Assembly: GCA_944383855.1 (NCBI GenBank)
Contig: CALWRB010000035.1
Location: forward strand, 1 to 64,000
DNA length: 64,000 bases
From: an uncultured Lachnospiraceae bacterium
GTDB lineage: Bacteria > Bacillota > Clostridia > Lachnospirales > Anaerotignaceae
Direction of reading: 5' to 3'
Positions 60,458 through 64,000 of the stretch are shown one piece after another (the first letter of the stretch is position 1; the number at the start of each line of letters is the position of its first letter). A program made the translations under genes and the position numbers. The notes under the pieces are model-generated. The model was given only the letters and a program-made list of their open reading frames with translations, made no database searches and was not told the origin of the DNA.

Positions 60458-60476
60458 CTATGCTTTACAAGCATAG
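60458..60476. promoter_or_regulatory. LysR-type operator dyad
   Basis: CTATGCTT-TAC-AAGCATAG is a perfect 8-bp inverted repeat around three bases. It contains T-N11-A (TGCTTTACAAGCA). A related half-site CATGCTT lies 10 bases to the left. It is 38 bases upstream of the LysR start and 21 bases before the -35 of the opposite gene. Confidence 0.7.
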
Positions 60477-60497
60477 CAAACCATAACGCATAGATAT

Positions 60498-60526
60498 TTG
60501 TTCTTTTCCGAAAAATACGCTATACT
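60498..60526 (+). promoter_or_regulatory. SigA-type promoter of the cyclophilin-like gene
   Basis: TTGTTC, 17 bases and TATACT lie 32 bases before the ATG. The LysR dyad sits just upstream, in the position used for activation. Confidence 0.7.
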
Positions 60527-60558
60527 GATGACAGTAACTTACCGAAAGGAGCGATCAC

Positions 60559-61068
60559 ATGTACCGTTTTTTGATGTTGTTGAGTGCGGCAGTGCTATCC
60601 GGCGGCTGTTCCTTGCAGCAGGCGCAGACCCAAAACGTACCGCCTGCCGTCACACAGCAGGAAACCGATACGCAGGTGCAGGAAACCTTCACAGAAGAAA
60701 CAGAACAACCAGCAGAAATCCCGATCACCATTACCATTGGAACAGAAACATTTTCCGCCGTTTTCTATGACAACGAAAGCGCGCGCGCAGTGGCAGAACA
60801 GCTGCCGCTGACCATCGAAATGCAGGAACTGAACAGCAATGAAAAATACTACCGCTTTTCGGAAAGCTTCCCCACAGCGGAAGTTTCTCCGGATACCATT
60901 CAAACAGGTGATATTATGCTCTACGGCAGCGACTATCTTGTTTTATTCTACGAAACACACAGAACCTCGTACCGCTATACCCCGATCGGAAAAATAACAG
61001 ATCCCACAGTGCTTCGCGAAGCAGTGGGTACGGGTGATGTCACCATCAGCTGGCAAAAAGAGTCTTAA
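60559..61068 (+). CDS. Cyclophilin-like-fold lipoprotein
   Basis: The 169-residue protein begins MYRFLMLLSAAVLSGGC with lipobox SGGC, so it should be a surface lipoprotein. After a Gln/Thr/Glu-rich linker comes ITITIGTETFSAVFYDNESA, RAVAEQLPLTIEMQELNSNE, GDIMLYGSDYLVLFYETHRT and RYTPIGKITD, the pattern of small cyclophilin-like (DUF369/Cyclophil_like2) proteins. Such proteins often lie next to LysR regulators and oxidoreductases. Their function is not known. The ATG has AAAGGAG. Confidence 0.82.
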   Translation: MYRFLMLLSAAVLSGGCSLQQAQTQNVPPAVTQQETDTQVQETFTEETEQPAEIPITITIGTETFSAVFYDNESARAVAEQLPLTIEMQELNSNEKYYRFSESFPTAEVSPDTIQTGDIMLYGSDYLVLFYETHRTSYRYTPIGKITDPTVLREAVGTGDVTISWQKES

Positions 61069-61116
61069 AGATGGCAGATTACAAGCAATCCCAGAAAAAA
61101 AGAGGAGGCAACATTT

Positions 61117-62283
61117 ATGTTAGGTGAATTTATGTACTGCAACCCTACCAAACTGCATTTTGGCAAACACGCACTGGACCATCTGGCAGAAGAGATGCAA
61201 AACTTCGGTCCGAAAGTTCTGCTTGCCTATGGCGGCGGCTCGATCAAACAATACGGTCTGTACGATCAGGTCATGCAGATCCTGCACGACTGTGCCAAAG
61301 AAGTCATTGAACTTCCCGGCGTCATGCCAAACCCTACGGTAGATAAACTTTACGAAGGCTGCGCGCTTGCGCGGGAGCATGATGTGGATTTGATACTGGC
61401 AGTCGGCGGCGGCTCTGTCTGCGATTACGCAAAAGCGCTGTCTGTTTCCGCATGGTGCAAAGAAGACCCGTGGGAGAAATATTATCTGCGTATGGAAGAT
61501 GTGGACAACCGCATTATCCCCGTCGGCTGTGTGCTGACGATGGTCGGCACAGGCTCCGAAATGAACGGCGGTTCTGTCATCACACACCCGCGTCAAAAAC
61601 TGAAGATCGGGCATGTATTCGGGGAGAATGTATTCCCGAAATTCTCCATCTTAAATCCGGAACTGACCTATACCCTGCCGCAGTATCAGATGGTAGCGGG
61701 GATCTATGATATTTTCAATCATATTTTAGAGCAGTATTTCTCCGGCGAGGACGACAACACGACCGATTATATCGCAGAAGGCCTGATGCGTTCTTTGATC
61801 CATTCCAGCCGCATCGCCGTAAAAGACCCGAAAAATTACGAAGCCCGCAGCAATATCATGTGGAGTGCCACCTGGGCATTGAATACCCTTTTGGATAAGG
61901 GCAAAACGACCGACTGGATGGTGCATATGATCGGGCAGTCCATCGGCGCCTACACAGATGCCACCCACGGCATGACACTGGCAGCGGTTTCCGATGCGTA
62001 CTATCGCTTCATCTGCCCTTACGGTCTGGCAAAATTCAAACGCTTTGCAGAAAATGTCTGGAATATCGACCCTAACGGAAAAAGCGATGAAACCGTTGCG
62101 GCAGAAGGTCTTAGCGCGATGAAGGAATGGATGCAGCAGTTAGGTCTGGTGCTGCACATCAGCGAACTTGGCGTGACGGAAGATATGTGGGAAGGCATTG
62201 CAGACGGCACCTTCCTGTTAGATGGCGGCTACAAAACATTGACCAAAGAAGATGTGATTCAAATTTTACGCGAAAGCATGTAA
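61117..62283 (+). CDS. Iron-containing alcohol dehydrogenase
   Basis: The 388-residue NAD(P)-dependent dehydrogenase reduces aldehydes or butanal-type substrates. It has LLAYGGGSIKQYGLYDQVMQ, LAVGGGSVCDYAKALS (dinucleotide loop GGGS), VLTMVGTGSEMNGGSVIT and the iron ligands in AGIYDIFNHILEQYF and ATHGMTLAAVSDAYYRF (Asp, His, His, His). The closest type is BDH/YqhD (NADPH-dependent butanol dehydrogenase). It starts 48 bases after the lipoprotein gene, and a terminator follows. Confidence 0.94.
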   Translation: MLGEFMYCNPTKLHFGKHALDHLAEEMQNFGPKVLLAYGGGSIKQYGLYDQVMQILHDCAKEVIELPGVMPNPTVDKLYEGCALAREHDVDLILAVGGGSVCDYAKALSVSAWCKEDPWEKYYLRMEDVDNRIIPVGCVLTMVGTGSEMNGGSVITHPRQKLKIGHVFGENVFPKFSILNPELTYTLPQYQMVAGIYDIFNHILEQYFSGEDDNTTDYIAEGLMRSLIHSSRIAVKDPKNYEARSNIMWSATWALNTLLDKGKTTDWMVHMIGQSIGAYTDATHGMTLAAVSDAYYRFICPYGLAKFKRFAENVWNIDPNGKSDETVAAEGLSAMKEWMQQLGLVLHISELGVTEDMWEGIADGTFLLDGGYKTLTKEDVIQILRESM

Positions 62284-62318
62284 TCTTTGCGGTTCGCTGT
62301 AAAAACACAAACCCAAAA

Positions 62319-62361
62319 CCGCCCGCGGGTAATTCTTTTTTTCCCGCAGGCGGCTTTTTTT
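62319..62361 (+). terminator. Terminator of the alcohol dehydrogenase gene
   Basis: CCGCCCGCGGG and CCCGCAGGCGG form a long stem with one mismatch around a T-rich loop, followed by a T-run. Confidence 0.85.
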
Positions 62362-62447
62362 GTTTCTGGATAGACACATAAATCCATGTCTTTAGGACAC
62401 ACTACAAAATAATAAATCCACTGAGATTCCTGACGGGAGGTCTTTTT

Positions 62448-63428
62448 ATGTGTACCAGCATCACACACCTAAACGGTGCGCCGCTTTATGGCAGAAATCT
62501 GGATCTGGAATACGGTTTCGGGGAGCAGATCGTGATCACCCCCACTCATTTTCCGCTTTCCTTTCGGTACGCACCGCCGCTTGCACAGCATTATGCCATG
62601 ATCGGCATGGCGGCTGCGGAAAAAAGCTATCCGCTCTATGCCGAAGCGACGAATACCCACGGGCTGTATCTGGCGGGGCTTTACTTTCCGCACAGCGCGC
62701 AGTATGCAAAAGACGGTGCTGATTTTGAAAAAAACATTCCGCTTGCGCCTTATGAACTGATTCCCTATCTATTGGGCAGCTGCAAAAACATCGCCGAAGC
62801 AAAGGCAGTGCTTGCGGATTGCGTACTGGTGGATATTCCTTTTTCGCCGCAAATGCCCTGCGCACCGCTGCACTGGCATCTGGCGGACCCCACAGGTGCG
62901 CTTGTCATCGAGCAGAGCGCAGACGGGCTCAAGATATACGACGATACACTCGGTGTTTTGACCAACGAACCGCCCTATCCGTTTCAAACGGCATATCTGA
63001 CGCATTTTGCGCATCTTAGCGCAATGCCGCCAAGACATACCTTCGCGCCCACACTCTCACCGGCACACTATGGGCAGGGATTCGGTGCCATCGGACTGCC
63101 GGGGGACGCTTCTCCCGCTTCCCGATTTGTACGGGCGGCATTTTTGAAGGCGCATTCCGTCTGCGAATCGGAAGAAAACGCGTTAGTGGCGCAATTTTTT
63201 CATATTTTGGAACAGGTCGGCATGGTACGCGGCAGTGTTCTGACAGAACAAGGCAAGTGCGACATCACACGCTACAGCTGCTGCATCAGCGCAAAAAGCG
63301 GTATCTATTCCTACAAAACTTACGACTGCCCCATACCGCGCGGCGTACGCTTATCCCAAGAGCGGGCAAAGGGCGAAAAACTGCTGTTTTTCCCGCTTCA
63401 GACGGATTTTTCTTTCCCCGTCAGCTGA
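62448..63428 (+). CDS. Choloylglycine hydrolase family (bile salt hydrolase-like)
   Basis: The 326-residue enzyme belongs to the Ntn-hydrolases that cleave bile-salt amides or penicillin V. Cys2 (after Met removal) is the nucleophile; Arg16 and Asp19 in GRNLDLEY are the conserved partners; LTNEPPYPFQ and GLPGDASPASRFVRAAF supply the Asn and Arg. The GRNLDLEY form matches bile salt hydrolases more than penicillin acylases, but the split between these is subtle. The protein has no signal peptide, as usual. The gene has GGGAGG. Confidence 0.88.
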   Translation: MCTSITHLNGAPLYGRNLDLEYGFGEQIVITPTHFPLSFRYAPPLAQHYAMIGMAAAEKSYPLYAEATNTHGLYLAGLYFPHSAQYAKDGADFEKNIPLAPYELIPYLLGSCKNIAEAKAVLADCVLVDIPFSPQMPCAPLHWHLADPTGALVIEQSADGLKIYDDTLGVLTNEPPYPFQTAYLTHFAHLSAMPPRHTFAPTLSPAHYGQGFGAIGLPGDASPASRFVRAAFLKAHSVCESEENALVAQFFHILEQVGMVRGSVLTEQGKCDITRYSCCISAKSGIYSYKTYDCPIPRGVRLSQERAKGEKLLFFPLQTDFSFPVS

Positions 63429-63446
63429 CACTTTTTGAAAACCGCA

Positions 63447-63496
63447 AAAAAAGCAGAGGATTTGCGCATTTTTAGGCAATTTCCCTCTGCTTTTTC
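63447..63496. terminator. Bidirectional terminator
   Basis: AAAAAGCAGAGG and CCTCTGCTTTTT form a long stem around a 24-base loop, with A- and T-runs on both sides. It ends the choloylglycine hydrolase gene and probably the minus-strand gene too. Confidence 0.8.
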
Positions 63497-63560
63497 TATT
63501 GATAGGTATCGATTCCAAAACAAATTATGGAAAGCGTCAGCCGCACTTTTTTTCGTCATT

Positions 63561-64000
63561 TCACAAACGAAGACTGCCTTCTTCCAGAATACGCACAAAA
63601 CCTTTCAGGCGCAGTGCGCAAAGCCTGCCTTCTGTCATCTGTGCCGAAGCGGTGAGCGTACCGCCGTCCTGTTTGAGCGAAAGCGTCACGCTTTTTTTCG
63701 CGCAGTTTGCGGCGTATGCCGCCACCGCACAGCTGCCGCTGCCGCAGCTTGCCTCCCACATCTGACTGCCGCCTTTCACACGGACATACGGCGCCAAAAT
63801 GCCGTTTGCTTTCTCCCACAGCAGGATACCAAACGCGGGTGCGTCAATTTCCGCTTCCCACTGCGCTGCCGCCTGCTCTGCCAGCTGTTTTTGCCGGACT
63901 GTGATTTTCTCCGTTTCCCAAATGATGTGGCTGATCCCGTCCAGATGCACGACGGGGAAGGTATACGCCTGATGGGCAAGCAGGAAACACCGTTTTTCAA
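63561..64000 (-). CDS. DapF-like epimerase, partial
   Basis: This frame is open to the right edge, so its N-terminus lies outside the window. The 146 visible residues have VVHLDGISHIIWE, APYVRVKGGSQMWEASCGSG and SCAVAAYAANCAKK, followed by a beta-hairpin ending in LRLKGFVRILEEG. The CGSGSCAVAA loop holds one of the two catalytic cysteines of the diaminopimelate-epimerase fold, where DapF has CGTGA. The split form with extra Cys may be an amino acid racemase or a histidine-racemase type rather than DapF proper. The other cysteine would be outside. Confidence 0.7.
   Translation of the reverse strand, partial: EKRCFLLAHQAYTFPVVHLDGISHIIWETEKITVRQKQLAEQAAAQWEAEIDAPAFGILLWEKANGILAPYVRVKGGSQMWEASCGSGSCAVAAYAANCAKKSVTLSLKQDGGTLTASAQMTEGRLCALRLKGFVRILEEGSLRL

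Overview
The window is a 64 kb chromosomal segment of a spore-forming, anaerobic member of the Firmicutes, class Clostridia, probably a gut commensal. Spore genes (gerW, spoIIID, a YhcN/YlaJ-type lipoprotein) point to a spore former. Rex, an FNR-type regulator beside DUF1858 and ferredoxin genes, a two-gene SUF-like Fe-S system, an iron-dependent alcohol dehydrogenase and a choloylglycine hydrolase point to an anaerobic gut life. Ribosome binding sites are strong AGGAGG types, most -10/-35 boxes look like SigA, and hairpin-plus-T terminators are abundant. I cannot name the genus. I see no rRNA, tRNA, CRISPR array, insertion sequence or prophage.

Layout. 1-3.6 kb: copy A of an interspersed repeat, a sporulation lipoprotein, a 51-residue membrane protein, ychF and an SLH-domain surface protein. 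3.9-9.3 kb (minus): putP, then an operon (transcribed right to left) of an unknown protein, a DUF2953 protein, GerW, a Card1-like CARF nuclease and a TetR regulator. 9.4-13.9 kb (minus): a split TauE/SafE permease pair, asnB and malQ. 14-18.8 kb: a small lipoprotein, then cdaA-cdaR-glmM linking c-di-AMP synthesis to peptidoglycan precursor synthesis. 19-24 kb (minus): a complete branched-chain amino acid ABC system, livJHMGF. 24.5-27 kb (plus): a zinc-ribbon protein, then thyA-folA-DUF6440. 27.3-31.5 kb (minus): phosphoglucomutase, a PEGA-domain membrane protein and rex.

31.6-36.4 kb: an ABC-F protein, DUF1858, a Crp/Fnr regulator, a ferredoxin-like protein and an HpcH/HpaI aldolase. 36.5-37.2 kb: a folT-type ECF substrate-binding gene behind a tetrahydrofolate riboswitch. 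38-40.7 kb: a nitrilase and, divergently, a two-gene UxaA/SuyAB-like lyase. 40.8-42.5 kb: a minimal SufC/SufB-like pair. 42.8-47 kb: a lipoprotein and the arginine genes argG and argH. 47.2-51.1 kb: a FAH-family enzyme, UDP-GlcNAc 2-epimerase, an acidic YvlB/LiaX-N-like protein, signal peptidase I and a small membrane protein. 51.1-51.9 kb: no clear gene, but repeat copy B. 51.9-57.1 kb: a polyamine system (XRE-cupin regulator, potABCD, an unknown gene). 57.7-64 kb: a cation/proton antiporter, spoIIID, a LysR regulator divergent from a cyclophilin-like lipoprotein and alcohol dehydrogenase, a choloylglycine hydrolase and a truncated DapF-like gene.

The items I would look at first are: PotA, whose TOBE region is interrupted by two tandem Ig-like repeats not expected in a cytosolic ATPase; the CARF-nuclease co-oriented with the germination gene gerW and with no CRISPR in sight; the folT riboswitch with a plausible attenuation switch; the diverged interspersed repeat present in two orientations; and two strong inverted repeats that look like operators. 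Folate metabolism appears at two separate loci (thyA-folA and folT). No database search was possible, so family names rest on motif recognition.
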